From Streptomyces sp. NRRL F-5122 (lineage in GTDB: Bacteria; Actinomycetota; Actinomycetes; Streptomycetales; Streptomycetaceae), in NCBI RefSeq assembly GCF_001507435.1, contig NZ_LMWH01000250.1, positions 1 to 58,236 on the forward strand: a stretch of 58,236 bases of DNA, given 5' to 3'. This document shows positions 8,859 to 17,136 of the stretch, piece after piece. The translations under genes and the position numbers were made by a program. The first letter of the stretch is position 1, and every line of letters starts with the position of its first letter. The notes under the pieces are model-generated. The model was not told the DNA's origin. It did not search any database and saw nothing but the letters and a program-made list of their open reading frames with translations.

Positions 8859-8907
8859 CGCGCACACCAGCCTCCGAGAACCACCCCACGACGCAAGGAC
8901 CCAGCCC

Positions 8908-9345
8908 ATGCCCACCCCTCAAGACCCGGCCTCCACCGTCTTCTTCAGGCTGTCCATCGACGGCCTGGATCTCGGTCTCTTCAACAGCTGCGAGGGGCTT
9001 GCATCCGAGGTGCAGGTGGAACAGCGAGAGGAAGGGGGCAACAACGGGTTCGTCTGGCAACTGCCCTCCAGGATCACGTACCCGAACATCCGGCTGACCC
9101 GACCGCTCACCCCCGACACCGGCAAGGCCGCAGCCTGGATCTCCTCAATCGCCACGGGCATCACCAGGCCGACGGGGCAGATAGCCGCCTTGCGGGCGGA
9201 CGGTTCCGTGGTCGCGCAGTGGGGGCTCGTCGAGGTGCTGCCCGTACGGTGGCAGGGCCCGAATCTGGACCCGGCGAGCCCCGGAGTGGCGACCGAGACG
9301 CTGGAAATCGCCCACCACGGCTTCACCGACGCCCAGGGGGCCTGA
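8908..9345 (+). CDS. Second CIS tube-type protein (tube initiator / gp19-like)
   Basis: 145 residues starting MPTPQDPASTVFFRLSIDGLD, with AAGGA upstream. It has the tube fold signature: LFNSCEGLASEVQVEQREEGG, NIRLTRPLT, and a final TETLEIAHHGF. In the PVC and Afp systems a second tube paralogue (Pvc5-like) joins the inner tube to the baseplate hub. Its position directly before the LysM adaptor and spike supports that role. Its stop overlaps the next start (TGATG). Confidence 0.9.
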   Translation: MPTPQDPASTVFFRLSIDGLDLGLFNSCEGLASEVQVEQREEGGNNGFVWQLPSRITYPNIRLTRPLTPDTGKAAAWISSIATGITRPTGQIAALRADGSVVAQWGLVEVLPVRWQGPNLDPASPGVATETLEIAHHGFTDAQGA

Positions 9346-10082
9346 TGTCGCCGGCCACTGGTAATGCCAACAAGAGCCTTGTGCGGGCCCGGCTCGCCAT
9401 CCACCATCCGCCGAGTGGGTCCAGCCGCACCATGGGCGGGCGGATCGGCGAGGTCGAGTTCCAGTTCAACCCCCATCAGATGGAGCTGTCGCGCTCGGCG
9501 TCCTGGTACGCGCAGCGCGCCGTCGGCTTCGACCGCGGCGCGCAGCAGGAGTTCTCAGGAGCAGAGCCCGCCTCGCTGTCCCTCGAGGTCTTCCTCGACG
9601 CCTCCGCAACCCCTGGAAGCCCACGGGTGCGCCAGCAGGTGGAGAAGCTGCTCTCGTGCTGCGAAGTGGATCCGCAGACGCTTCCGACCAACCGGCCCTC
9701 CCCGCCCTGGGTGCGCTTCTCGTGGGGCGGATTCAGCACGGTCCAGTTCACGGCGTACGTCGAGAGCGTCAACGCCGCCTACTCCCTGTTCAGTCCGACC
9801 GGTGAGCCCCTGCGTGCCACCTGCCGCCTGTCCCTGAAAGAGATCCCGACACCGACGAAGGGGCAGAACCCGACCTCCGGCACCCTGCGGACCCAGCGCG
9901 TCCACCGTGTGGTCGCCGGTGACTCCCTGCCGTCCCTGGCCTGGCGCGAGTACGGCAATGCCACGCAGTGGCGCGCCATTGCCGACGCCAACGGCATCGA
10001 TGACCCCATGCGGCTGCGCCCCGGCACGGAACTGCTGCTGCCGCTGGCCGACGACCTGCGGCGGGGCGGCGCGTCGGCATGA
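9345..10082 (+). CDS. CIS baseplate adaptor with C-terminal LysM domain (Pvc7-like)
   Basis: 245 residues. The N-terminal two thirds contain GEVEFQFNPHQMELSRSASW and a long beta-rich segment typical of eCIS LysM proteins. The LysM is near residues 185-235: RVHRVVAGDSLPSLAWREYG, then AIADANGIDDP and LRPGTELLLP. In related particles this protein sits around the hub between the tube initiator and the spike. It is translationally coupled to the upstream tube gene by a one-base overlap. Confidence 0.9.
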   Translation: MSPATGNANKSLVRARLAIHHPPSGSSRTMGGRIGEVEFQFNPHQMELSRSASWYAQRAVGFDRGAQQEFSGAEPASLSLEVFLDASATPGSPRVRQQVEKLLSCCEVDPQTLPTNRPSPPWVRFSWGGFSTVQFTAYVESVNAAYSLFSPTGEPLRATCRLSLKEIPTPTKGQNPTSGTLRTQRVHRVVAGDSLPSLAWREYGNATQWRAIADANGIDDPMRLRPGTELLLPLADDLRRGGASA

Positions 10083-10119
10083 CGACCGCCCGGACAGGCT
10101 CAGAAGTGAAGGCTCATCC

Positions 10120-11973
10120 ATGAAGTCCTATACGACCGTCCTGAAGGTGAATCTCGCAGGCGCACCGCTGCCCGATCCGGTGGCCGGGCGGCTGGTCTCG
10201 GCCTGGATCGACTCGAGCGTGAACGTGCCGGCCGCCTTTCGGCTCGTCTTCAGCGATCCCGCGCGCGACCTGCTGGGCCTGCTGCCGTCCCTCACGGTCG
10301 GCGCGAAGGCGGAACTGGTGCCGTACACGGACGGCACGTCGGGCCGCCCCCTGGTCACCGGCGAGGTCACGGCGCTGGAGGCCGACGCCGACGGCCTGGG
10401 CAAGTCACTGATCGTTCGCGGGTACGACCCGGGCCATCGACTGCTCCGCAACCGCCGGGTCGCCGGCTACCCGAACATGACGGCCGCCGACATCGTGCGG
10501 CGACTGGCCACCCAGAACGGGCTGACGGTGGGGACGGTGGACGCGACCCCGACGGTCTATGAACTGGCGACACAACCCAACCTCACGGACTGGGAGTTCC
10601 TGACACGGCTGGCCCGTGAGAACAACGTGCATCTGTACTTCGACGAGGACGGCCAGCTCCAGTTCACGGCCCTGCGCACCGCCGCGGGCGCCCCGTCCGA
10701 CAGTACGCCGGCGGCACAGAGCCCCTACGTCGTGGAGTTCGGTGTCAACGCCACCAACAGCCGGGTCGCCGTCACCGCGGCCGGACAGGTGCCCTCGGTC
10801 TCGGTGCGCGGCTGGGATCTGCAGACGAAGCGACCGCTGTCCGCCGACGCCCGCGCGACCACCACCAAGGACATCCTGGCGGACATCACACCGGGCGAGG
10901 TGAGCCGGCCCTTCGGGCAGGCCTCGCTCACCGGCACCGCGGTCCCGTACACCACCCAGGCCCAGGTACGGCAGGCCGCCCAGGCGCTTGCGGACGACGT
11001 CACCGCGTCCTTCGCGGAGCTCGAGGTCGCCGTCGACGGCAACCCGCAACTGCGCCCGGGCATCCCCGTGGCGCTCAACGGCGCGGGAGCGCCGTTCGAG
11101 GGGAAGTACACGGTCACCGGTGTCCGGCACGTCTTCGCCTCCGGCGAGCAGTACACGACATGGGTGCAGGTGAGCGGCCGTCAGTTCCGTTCCCTGTACG
11201 GCCTGGCCGCGGGTCAGCAGCAGGCGCCGACGATGCCGGGAGTGGTGATCGCCGTCGTGAGCAATATCAAGGACCCGCTGGGCATGGGCCGCGTCAAACT
11301 GCGCTTTCCCTGGCTGTCGGATTCCTACGAGAGTGACTGGTGCCGGGTTGCGCAGTTCGGTGGCGTGCGTGGAGGCGGGCTGATCCTGCCGGAGGTCAAC
11401 GACGAGGTGCTGACCGCTTTCGACCGGGGTTCATTGGAGCACCCGTACGTCCTGGCCGGACTCTACAACGGCGTCGACAAGCTTCCCCGCATTCAGGAGG
11501 GCAGCCCGCCCGTGGACCCGACCAGCGGCTCCGTGAACTGGAGGAAGCTGGCCTCGCGGAGCGGGCAGGCCGTCGAGCTGCTGGACGACGCCCGCCGGGC
11601 ACAGGGCGTACGACTGCGGACCGGGGACGGGTCGCTGACCGTCCACCTGGACCAGAACCGCACGAGCGTCACCGTCAGCAGCGACGGGAGTGTCTCCATC
11701 CGAGGCGCCCGCGGCGTCGACATCAAGGCGGGCGGGGACCTGAACCTGACGGCCGGGAGAGCGGTGAACATCTCAGCCGGAGCTGCACTGAACCTCAAGG
11801 CCGCGGGCAAGGTCGGCCTGGCGGCCGGTGGAGGCGTCTCGGTCGACGCGGTCGGCGTCGCCAGCATCAAGGCGGCCGGTGCGGTGTCCCTGACCTCGGC
11901 GGCGAACGCCTCCGTCACGGCCGCGACGGTGACCTTGACCGGCGTCACACTTCGCAACGGGGTGCCCTTCTGA
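10120..11973 (+). CDS. CIS central spike (VgrG / gp27-gp5-type, phage late control D family)
   Basis: 617 residues with GAAGG upstream of the ATG. Residues 1-350 are the gp27-like hub (LVTGEVTALEAD, TDWEFLTRLARENNVHLYFD). About residues 365-450 form the gp5 OB-fold (DPLGMGRVKLRFPWL, WCRVAQFGG, PEVNDEVLTAFDRGSLEHP). The last 100 residues are short beta-helical repeats (VDIKAGGDLNLTAGRAVNI) that build the needle. No extra effector domain follows the needle, and no PAAR-tip gene is present. It is the puncturing trimer of the baseplate. Confidence 0.94.
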   Translation: MKSYTTVLKVNLAGAPLPDPVAGRLVSAWIDSSVNVPAAFRLVFSDPARDLLGLLPSLTVGAKAELVPYTDGTSGRPLVTGEVTALEADADGLGKSLIVRGYDPGHRLLRNRRVAGYPNMTAADIVRRLATQNGLTVGTVDATPTVYELATQPNLTDWEFLTRLARENNVHLYFDEDGQLQFTALRTAAGAPSDSTPAAQSPYVVEFGVNATNSRVAVTAAGQVPSVSVRGWDLQTKRPLSADARATTTKDILADITPGEVSRPFGQASLTGTAVPYTTQAQVRQAAQALADDVTASFAELEVAVDGNPQLRPGIPVALNGAGAPFEGKYTVTGVRHVFASGEQYTTWVQVSGRQFRSLYGLAAGQQQAPTMPGVVIAVVSNIKDPLGMGRVKLRFPWLSDSYESDWCRVAQFGGVRGGGLILPEVNDEVLTAFDRGSLEHPYVLAGLYNGVDKLPRIQEGSPPVDPTSGSVNWRKLASRSGQAVELLDDARRAQGVRLRTGDGSLTVHLDQNRTSVTVSSDGSVSIRGARGVDIKAGGDLNLTAGRAVNISAGAALNLKAAGKVGLAAGGGVSVDAVGVASIKAAGAVSLTSAANASVTAATVTLTGVTLRNGVPF

Positions 11974-12380
11974 TGGCCGAACAATTCGTCGGCGCCGGCT
12001 GGGCGTTTCCACTGCACACGGACGCTTCCGGCGCCATCGCCCTGGTGCGACGTGAACGGGAGATCGAGGAGGCCATCCGCCTGGTGCTCGCCACGGCGCC
12101 CGGTGAACGCCCGATGCGCCCCGAGTTCGGCTGCGCCGTGCACGACCTGGTGTTCGCACCGGTCAACGAGGCGACCGCAGGCCGTATCAGTTACGAGGTA
12201 CGCACCAGCCTGGAGCGGTGGGAGCCCCGTATCGAGGTGGCCGAGGTCGCCGTGACGGCATCCGACGACGACCCCTCCGTACTGCTGATCGACGTCAGGT
12301 ACGCGATCCGCGGGACCAGCAACCCGCGCAGCCTTGTCTTTCCTTTTTATGTGATCCCGTCCAGCGAAGGCGACGTGTAA
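11973..12380 (+). CDS. CIS baseplate wedge protein (GPW/gp25 family)
   Basis: 135 residues, start overlapping the spike stop (TGATG). It contains the gp25 core: EIEEAIRLVLATAPGERPMR, then PEFGCAVHDLVF, then RWEPRIEV. In this family the protein bridges the sheath base and the wedge. The neighbouring order spike - gp25 - baseplate J - protein I is the standard CIS order. Confidence 0.95.
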   Translation: MAEQFVGAGWAFPLHTDASGAIALVRREREIEEAIRLVLATAPGERPMRPEFGCAVHDLVFAPVNEATAGRISYEVRTSLERWEPRIEVAEVAVTASDDDPSVLLIDVRYAIRGTSNPRSLVFPFYVIPSSEGDV

Positions 12381-12385
12381 GCCCG

Positions 12386-14338
12386 ATGCCCCTGCCCACC
12401 CCGCATCTCGACGACCGGCACTTCCAGCAGTTCGTCGACGACGCCAAGCGCTACATCCAGCAGCGTGCCCCGGAGTGGACCGACCACAACGTCTCCGATC
12501 CCGGCATCACGCTCATCGAGGCCGTGGCCTACATGAGCGACCAGCTCATGTACCGGCTGAACCGGGTCCCCGACAAGAACCACCTGGCGTTCCTGGACCT
12601 GCTGGGGGTGACACTCTTCCCTCCCTCGGCGGCCCGGGCCGATGTCACCTTCTGGCTGTCTGCGGCCCAGCCCGAGCCCGTGCTGCTGCCCGCCGGCACC
12701 GAGGTCGCCACCATGCGAACCGAGACGCAGGAGGCGATCGTGTTCACCACCGAGCGCGACCTGCGCGTGCCCTCGTCCTCCCTGGAACGCGTACTGCGAC
12801 AGGAGAACAGGCAGAGCCCGCAGGACCGCACCAGCGCGGTCCTGGGGAACAGCAACGTGCCCGCCTTCTCCAAGAAGCCCCAGCCGGGCGATGTCCTGCT
12901 GTTCGGCCTGTCCGCTGCCGTACCGGATTGCGCGGTGGTGCTTGTCCTGGACAGCCAGGTGGACGGTGTGGGTGTGGACCCTCGCCAGCCACCGCTCGCC
13001 TGGGAGGCGCGTACTGCCGCCGGGTGGGAGCCCTGCGAGGTGGACGAGGACACGACCGGTGGTCTCAACCGGGCCGGCGAGGTCGTGCTGCACGTGCCGT
13101 CCGGGCACACGTTGTCCCAACTCGGCCAGCACGAGGCGGGATGGTTGCGGTGCCGGGTACTGGAGCCGGCTCAGGACCAGCCGTTCTACTCCGCCACCCC
13201 CACCATCCGAGCGGCTTCCGCCTACACCATCGGCGGCACCGTCCGGGCCGTGCACGCGGTGGAGGTCCGCGACGAGGTGCTCGGCGAGTCCTCGGGAGCC
13301 CCGGGACAGCGGATGCAGCTCGGGCAGGTGCCGCTGATCGCCGACGACCCGCTGGTCGAGATCGAGGTGACGGACGGCGACGGGTGGCAAGGGTGGGAGG
13401 CGGTCTCCGACTTCGCCGCTTCCGGACCGTCCGACAGGCACCTGACGGTGGACGCGACCACAGGAGAGGTCGCCTTCGGGCCTTCCGTGAGGCAACCGGA
13501 CGGGAGCATGCGGCAGTACGGTGCCGTGCCCGCCAAGGGCGCCTTGGTGCGGGCCGCGCGGTATCGAACGGGGGGTGGGCGCCGCGGCAACGTCTCCCGG
13601 GCTCAGCTGCAGGTGCTGCGCAGCTCGATCCCGTACATCGCCCGCGTGGAGAACCGGGAGGCCGCCGGTGGCGGAGTCGACGGGGAGAGTGTCGAGGAGG
13701 CCAAGGCCCGGGCGCCGATAGCGCTGCGGGCTCAGGAACGCGCCGTCACCGCACGGGATTACGAGGAGCTTGCCCGGCAGGCGGCGCCCGAGACCGCTCG
13801 GATCGTGTGTGTGGCCGCGGAACCCGAATCGGACGGGGTGGGTGCCGTCCGGGTTCTGGTGGTGCCGGACGCCGTACCGGACGCCGGGGGCAGACTGCGC
13901 TTCGAGCAACTCGTGCCCAGTGATGCCCTGCTGGAGCGGGTGACCCGGCATCTGGACGAGCGGCGGCCGCTGGGCACCCGCCTGGCGGTCGGACCGCCCT
14001 ACTACCAAGGCGTCTCCGTCACCGCGACCCTGCACGCCTACCGCAGCAGGCCGGCACAGGAGGTCCGGGCAGCAGCGCTCGACTGCCTTTACACCTACCT
14101 GGATCCACTCACCGGTGGAGCGGAAGGCAGGGGATGGCCGTTCGGCCGTCCCCTGCGGACGGGGGACGTCTTCGCCGCGCTGCAGCGTGTCCCCGGAGTG
14201 GAACTGGTCGACGACGTCGAGCTGTGCCCCGCCGACCCGTTGACCGGACGCCGCGGCGACCCGACCGACCGTATCGACCTGGCGGGATCGGCCCTGCTCT
14301 TTCCGTACGACCACCGGATCCGCGTGATAGGAGCATGA
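12386..14338 (+). CDS. CIS baseplate assembly protein J (gp6-like wedge)
   Basis: 650 residues. It has the N-terminal motif typical of 'putative baseplate assembly protein' (WTDHNVSDPGITLIEAVAYM, YRLNRVPDKNHLAFLDLLGV) and the C-terminal baseplate-J region (APIALRAQERAVTARDYEEL, PLGTRLAVGPPYY). It is the largest wedge component, expected to form the ring that anchors spike and sheath. It begins 5 bases after the gp25 stop. A leftward ORF almost as long on the opposite strand is a composition shadow. Confidence 0.93.
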   Translation: MPLPTPHLDDRHFQQFVDDAKRYIQQRAPEWTDHNVSDPGITLIEAVAYMSDQLMYRLNRVPDKNHLAFLDLLGVTLFPPSAARADVTFWLSAAQPEPVLLPAGTEVATMRTETQEAIVFTTERDLRVPSSSLERVLRQENRQSPQDRTSAVLGNSNVPAFSKKPQPGDVLLFGLSAAVPDCAVVLVLDSQVDGVGVDPRQPPLAWEARTAAGWEPCEVDEDTTGGLNRAGEVVLHVPSGHTLSQLGQHEAGWLRCRVLEPAQDQPFYSATPTIRAASAYTIGGTVRAVHAVEVRDEVLGESSGAPGQRMQLGQVPLIADDPLVEIEVTDGDGWQGWEAVSDFAASGPSDRHLTVDATTGEVAFGPSVRQPDGSMRQYGAVPAKGALVRAARYRTGGGRRGNVSRAQLQVLRSSIPYIARVENREAAGGGVDGESVEEAKARAPIALRAQERAVTARDYEELARQAAPETARIVCVAAEPESDGVGAVRVLVVPDAVPDAGGRLRFEQLVPSDALLERVTRHLDERRPLGTRLAVGPPYYQGVSVTATLHAYRSRPAQEVRAAALDCLYTYLDPLTGGAEGRGWPFGRPLRTGDVFAALQRVPGVELVDDVELCPADPLTGRRGDPTDRIDLAGSALLFPYDHRIRVIGA

Positions 14339-14886
14339 TGAGCACCCTCTTTCCGGCATCCCCCCACCCGCTGCGGCACCAACTACCGGGTGTCTACGCG
14401 CAGGACACGTTCGCCGGGGTGTTCGCGGACGGTCTGGACACGATGCAGGGGCCGGTCCTCACCACGCTTGACTGCCTGGACGCCTACTTCCGGCCCGGGC
14501 TCGCACCCACCGACTTCCTCGACTGGATCGGCGCCTGGGTGGGAGCCGAACTGCAGGACATGATCTCGGAATCCGCGCGCCGCGAGGCCGTCGCCATGGC
14601 CGTGGTGATGCACCGCCGCCGAGGAACCGCCCAAGGACTTGCTGCCGCCGTCCGGTTGGCTTTCGGGGTCACACCGGACATCACCGAGAGCGGTGGCGCG
14701 GCGTGGTCCGCACGGCCGCGCGGCCCCTTTCCCGGTCACCCCCTGCCCTCGCTGCGTGTGGTCGTGCGGGTGCCCGATCCGGCGGCGTTCGACGCCCGGC
14801 GCCTGGAGTCCCTGGTCGCCGCGGCCCGCCCCGCACATATGCCCTTCACCGTTGAGGTATTGAGCGAAAGGTCTGACAACCGATGA
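14338..14886 (+). CDS. CIS baseplate / phage tail protein I
   Basis: 182 residues. It contains the tail protein I signature: YLPGVYAQ-like start (HQLPGVYAQD), DWIGAWVGAEL, and RREAVAMAVVMHRRRGTAQGL. In phage and eCIS this protein closes the wedge next to gpJ. Two consecutive ATGs exist (14335 and 14338); the GGAG spacing favours 14338. Its end overlaps the next start (ATGA), so the two are coupled. No tail-fibre gene follows, so any receptor-binding function must lie elsewhere or be absent. Confidence 0.88.
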   Translation: MSTLFPASPHPLRHQLPGVYAQDTFAGVFADGLDTMQGPVLTTLDCLDAYFRPGLAPTDFLDWIGAWVGAELQDMISESARREAVAMAVVMHRRRGTAQGLAAAVRLAFGVTPDITESGGAAWSARPRGPFPGHPLPSLRVVVRVPDPAAFDARRLESLVAAARPAHMPFTVEVLSERSDNR

Positions 14887-16184
14887 GCGAGAAGGCGACG
14901 CCCGACGGCCTCTGCCCGGTGTGCGGGACGCCCGGACCCGAGGGCGGGGAGTCGTTCTGCGACGTGTGCGGCACACTGATCGACTGGGACGTGCCAAGGA
15001 CTCCGCAACCCGCCTCCGGCTCGGCATCGTCACCGGCAACTCAGGAGGCGGGGCCCGACCGAGAGTCTGCCGCTTCAGGTGCGGACCCGGTGGTGGCCGG
15101 TTCCCAATCAGGTGTGGCGCCGTCCCCGTCGTCCTCCGCCGGCGAGAGTACGTCCGGGGAGGGTGGGAAGTCGCCGATGGCATCCGGAGAAGTCACGGGC
15201 GGCGAGGAGGGCCTTCCGGGGCGACGGAGCGGCTCCCTGGCCGGTCCCCAGTCGGAGGCGGGCTCCGAGCCGGATCAGAAAGAGGGGGAAAGCGGTGGCG
15301 GTGAACCCGTGACCGTGGCAGATCCCGAGCGCGCACGACCCGACGGCGACAACGGCGATGGTGGCCGGCAGCGGGCCCGGGCTCTGCTGGTGCCCGTACC
15401 GGACGCGGAGGGGGCGGAAGCAGGGGTGCCCGCCGTGCTGCCGGGACGCCCCGTTCCCGCGCGGCCGACCGTGCGGGCCCTGCAAGCGGACGAGGAGAGT
15501 GGCATAACCTGTCCCCGGTGCGGGGTGGAGAACCGGTTGGATCGCGCATTCTGCCGAAACGACGGCACACCGCTCGACGGCAGGGCCAACCAAAGGGTCC
15601 AGGACCCGCGACTGCGACGGCAGCGCCTCGCGGGCTGGCGCCCCCGGATCCCGTGGAAGCGCGTACTGATCATCGCCGGGATCGTCTGCGCGGTGATCGG
15701 TGCGGCATTGCTGACCCCCCTGGTGATCCGCACGGTCAACGACCACTTCAGTGATCCGTCCCCGCTGCCACCGGCCGCGGTGAGCGCCTCGAACGCCGAC
15801 GCCGCGCACCCTGCGCAAGCCGCCTTCGACGGGGTCAGCAACAGTTGGTGGGGGACCGGGTACTCCGGCGACTCAGCGGGCCAGTACCTTCAGGCGAACT
15901 ACGGGCGGCCGGTCAAGCTGGAAAAGATGATCATCACTCCTGGTGTCTCGCGCCGCGTCGAGGACCGTTCCCAGGCTCGCCCCGAGCGCCTCGACGTACT
16001 CCTCACGGACGCCCGGGGGCGCACGGCACTGATGCACTACGCGCTGGCCGACGGCGGTGTACAGGTCGTGGACGCGCACATGGATGACGTCGTCCAGGTC
16101 GACATGATCGTGCGCAGTGCCTACGGCACGTCGCAGAACAAGCAGGTGGCGATCGCGGAGGTGGAGATGTTCGGGCGGTCGTAG
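14883..16184 (+). CDS. Membrane protein of the CIS operon: zinc ribbons, disordered acidic linker, TM helix, discoidin-like (F5/8 C) domain
   Basis: 433 residues. Cys 11, 14, 26 and 29 form one zinc ribbon. Cys 210, 213 and 224 form an incomplete second one (fourth ligand replaced by Asp). Residues 38-200 are acidic and disordered. Residues 260-283 are a single TM helix with basic residues before it, giving N-in, C-out topology. Residues about 298-433 resemble a galactose-binding-like F5/8 type C domain (HPAQAAFDGVSNSWWGTGYS, GQYLQANYGRPVKLEKMIIT, AIAEVEMFG). It ends the operon and is coupled to the baseplate gene. Streptomyces CIS are known to use a membrane protein, CisA, for membrane recruitment; this protein has a compatible layout, but homology is not shown. 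Confidence 0.83.
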   Translation: MSEKATPDGLCPVCGTPGPEGGESFCDVCGTLIDWDVPRTPQPASGSASSPATQEAGPDRESAASGADPVVAGSQSGVAPSPSSSAGESTSGEGGKSPMASGEVTGGEEGLPGRRSGSLAGPQSEAGSEPDQKEGESGGGEPVTVADPERARPDGDNGDGGRQRARALLVPVPDAEGAEAGVPAVLPGRPVPARPTVRALQADEESGITCPRCGVENRLDRAFCRNDGTPLDGRANQRVQDPRLRRQRLAGWRPRIPWKRVLIIAGIVCAVIGAALLTPLVIRTVNDHFSDPSPLPPAAVSASNADAAHPAQAAFDGVSNSWWGTGYSGDSAGQYLQANYGRPVKLEKMIITPGVSRRVEDRSQARPERLDVLLTDARGRTALMHYALADGGVQVVDAHMDDVVQVDMIVRSAYGTSQNKQVAIAEVEMFGRS

Positions 16185-16189
16185 TGCCA

Positions 16190-16234
16190 CGCCCCGCCCT
16201 GCGTGAACCGGCCACGGTCGCGCAGGGCGGGGCG
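16190..16234 (+). terminator. Terminator of the CIS operon
   Basis: A perfect 14-bp stem, CGCCCCGCCCTGCG (16190-16203) with its complement at 16221-16234, encloses a 17-base loop and starts 5 bases after the last CIS gene. This marks the right border of the transcription unit. Confidence 0.85.
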
Positions 16235-16302
16235 CGGCAGAGGCGGCAGCGGTCTCCAGCGGCGCCGATGCACTGCCCACCTCTCACCCAGCCCTTGCTT
16301 CG

Positions 16303-16341
16303 TCTATCGATATTCGATAGATTCCCATCGCTAGTCGATGG
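16303..16341 (+). promoter_or_regulatory. Tandem inverted repeats upstream of the DUF2975/XRE pair (putative operators)
   Basis: Site 1 is CTATCGA-TAT-TCGATAG at 16304-16320 (8-base arms if the flanking T/A is counted). Site 2 is CCATCG-N5-CGATGG at 16325-16341. Both share an ATCG/CGAT core and end at the ribosome site of the DUF2975 gene. This is a plausible autoregulatory operator for the XRE protein encoded second in the pair. Confidence 0.6.
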
Positions 16342-16352
16342 AGGGATGGGTT

Positions 16353-16844
16353 ATGGGAAAGCTGGCCGTGGGTGCGCTGCGTGCGGTGCTCGTGGTGGTG
16401 TTCGCCGGCACCGTGTTCGTACAGGCGGGGATGGTGTGGGTGTTGGTCAGCGGGAGCGACCCGGAGGACGGGTCCCTCCCGCTGACGGCGCTGCGCGTGG
16501 TCACGATCCTGGGCATGGTGTCGGCCCAGGTCGCCCTGGTCTGCGTATGGCGGCTGGTGACGATGGTGCGACGCGGAACGGTGTTCTCCCATGCGGCCTT
16601 CCGGTACGTGGACGGCGTGATCGGCGCGATCGTGGCGGCTGCCCTGGTGTGGTTCACGGTCACGGCCATCAATGCGCCGGGCCAGCGGGACGACCCGGGC
16701 GTCACCCTCATCATGGGCGGGATCGGCCTGGCCATCCTGGGGGTGGCACTCATCGTGCTCGTGCTGCGGATGCTGCTCGCCCAGGCCGTCGCGCGCGACG
16801 TCGAAGCGGCGCAGATGCAGGCCGAGTTGGACGAGGTGATCTGA
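16353..16844 (+). CDS. DUF2975 family membrane protein
   Basis: 163 residues with four hydrophobic helices (around residues 5-28, 45-67, 87-110 and 122-146). This is the DUF2975 layout, with the characteristic WRLVTMVRRGTVFSHAAFRYVDG loop by sense. GGAGGG 8 bases upstream favours this ATG over the one at 16338. It overlaps the XRE gene by one base. Such pairs are common in actinobacteria and Firmicutes, and the function is unknown. A membrane sensor that modulates its partner regulator is a reasonable guess. Confidence 0.85.
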   Translation: MGKLAVGALRAVLVVVFAGTVFVQAGMVWVLVSGSDPEDGSLPLTALRVVTILGMVSAQVALVCVWRLVTMVRRGTVFSHAAFRYVDGVIGAIVAAALVWFTVTAINAPGQRDDPGVTLIMGGIGLAILGVALIVLVLRMLLAQAVARDVEAAQMQAELDEVI

Positions 16845-17065
16845 TGCCGATCGTCGTCGACATCGACGTGATGCTGGCCAGACGGAAGATGTCCGTGGGC
16901 GAGCTCGCGGAGCGCGTAGGGATCACGCCCGCCAACCTGGCGGTGCTCAAGAACGGCCGCGCGAAGGCGGTGCGCTTCGCGACACTCGCAGCGCTCTGCG
17001 AGGTGCTCAAGTGCCAGCCGGGCGACCTGCTGCGCTGGGAGGCCGAGGACGCCGCGAGCGGATGA
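16844..17065 (+). CDS. Small XRE (YozG-like) transcriptional regulator
   Basis: 73 residues, nearly all helix-turn-helix (MSVGELAERVGITPANLAVL, then KNGRAKAVRFATLAALCEVL, ending CQPGDLLRWE). This is the short Cro/C1 type that regularly accompanies DUF2975 genes. The start ATG overlaps the upstream stop (TGATG). It probably binds the TATCGA repeats in front of the pair. Confidence 0.9.
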   Translation: MPIVVDIDVMLARRKMSVGELAERVGITPANLAVLKNGRAKAVRFATLAALCEVLKCQPGDLLRWEAEDAASG

Positions 17066-17075
17066 CGTGCCCCCG

Positions 17076-17136
17076 GGCACGGGCTTCCAAGATCATGGAG
17101 TTCTCGCCCCCCGTGATCCGCATGGAAGTCCGTGCC
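17076..17136. terminator. Long inverted repeat after the XRE gene (probable terminator)
   Basis: Outer arms GGCACGGGCTTCCA (17076-17089) and TGGAAGTCCGTGCC (17123-17136) pair with one G-U. Inner arms GATCA (17091-17095) and TGATC (17114-17118) extend the structure. It starts 11 bases after the stop. It is longer and more composite than the other hairpins in this window, so a relic mobile-element end is an alternative. Confidence 0.55.

Noticed and set aside
12347..14359. 670-residue leftward ORF opposite baseplate J
   Set aside because: Composition shadow; the plus-strand frame has clear baseplate motifs and correct overlaps.
2693..16184. Complete prophage
   Set aside because: No capsid, portal, terminase, integrase, lysis or replication genes; only tail-type genes with LysM and membrane anchors, as expected for a CIS.
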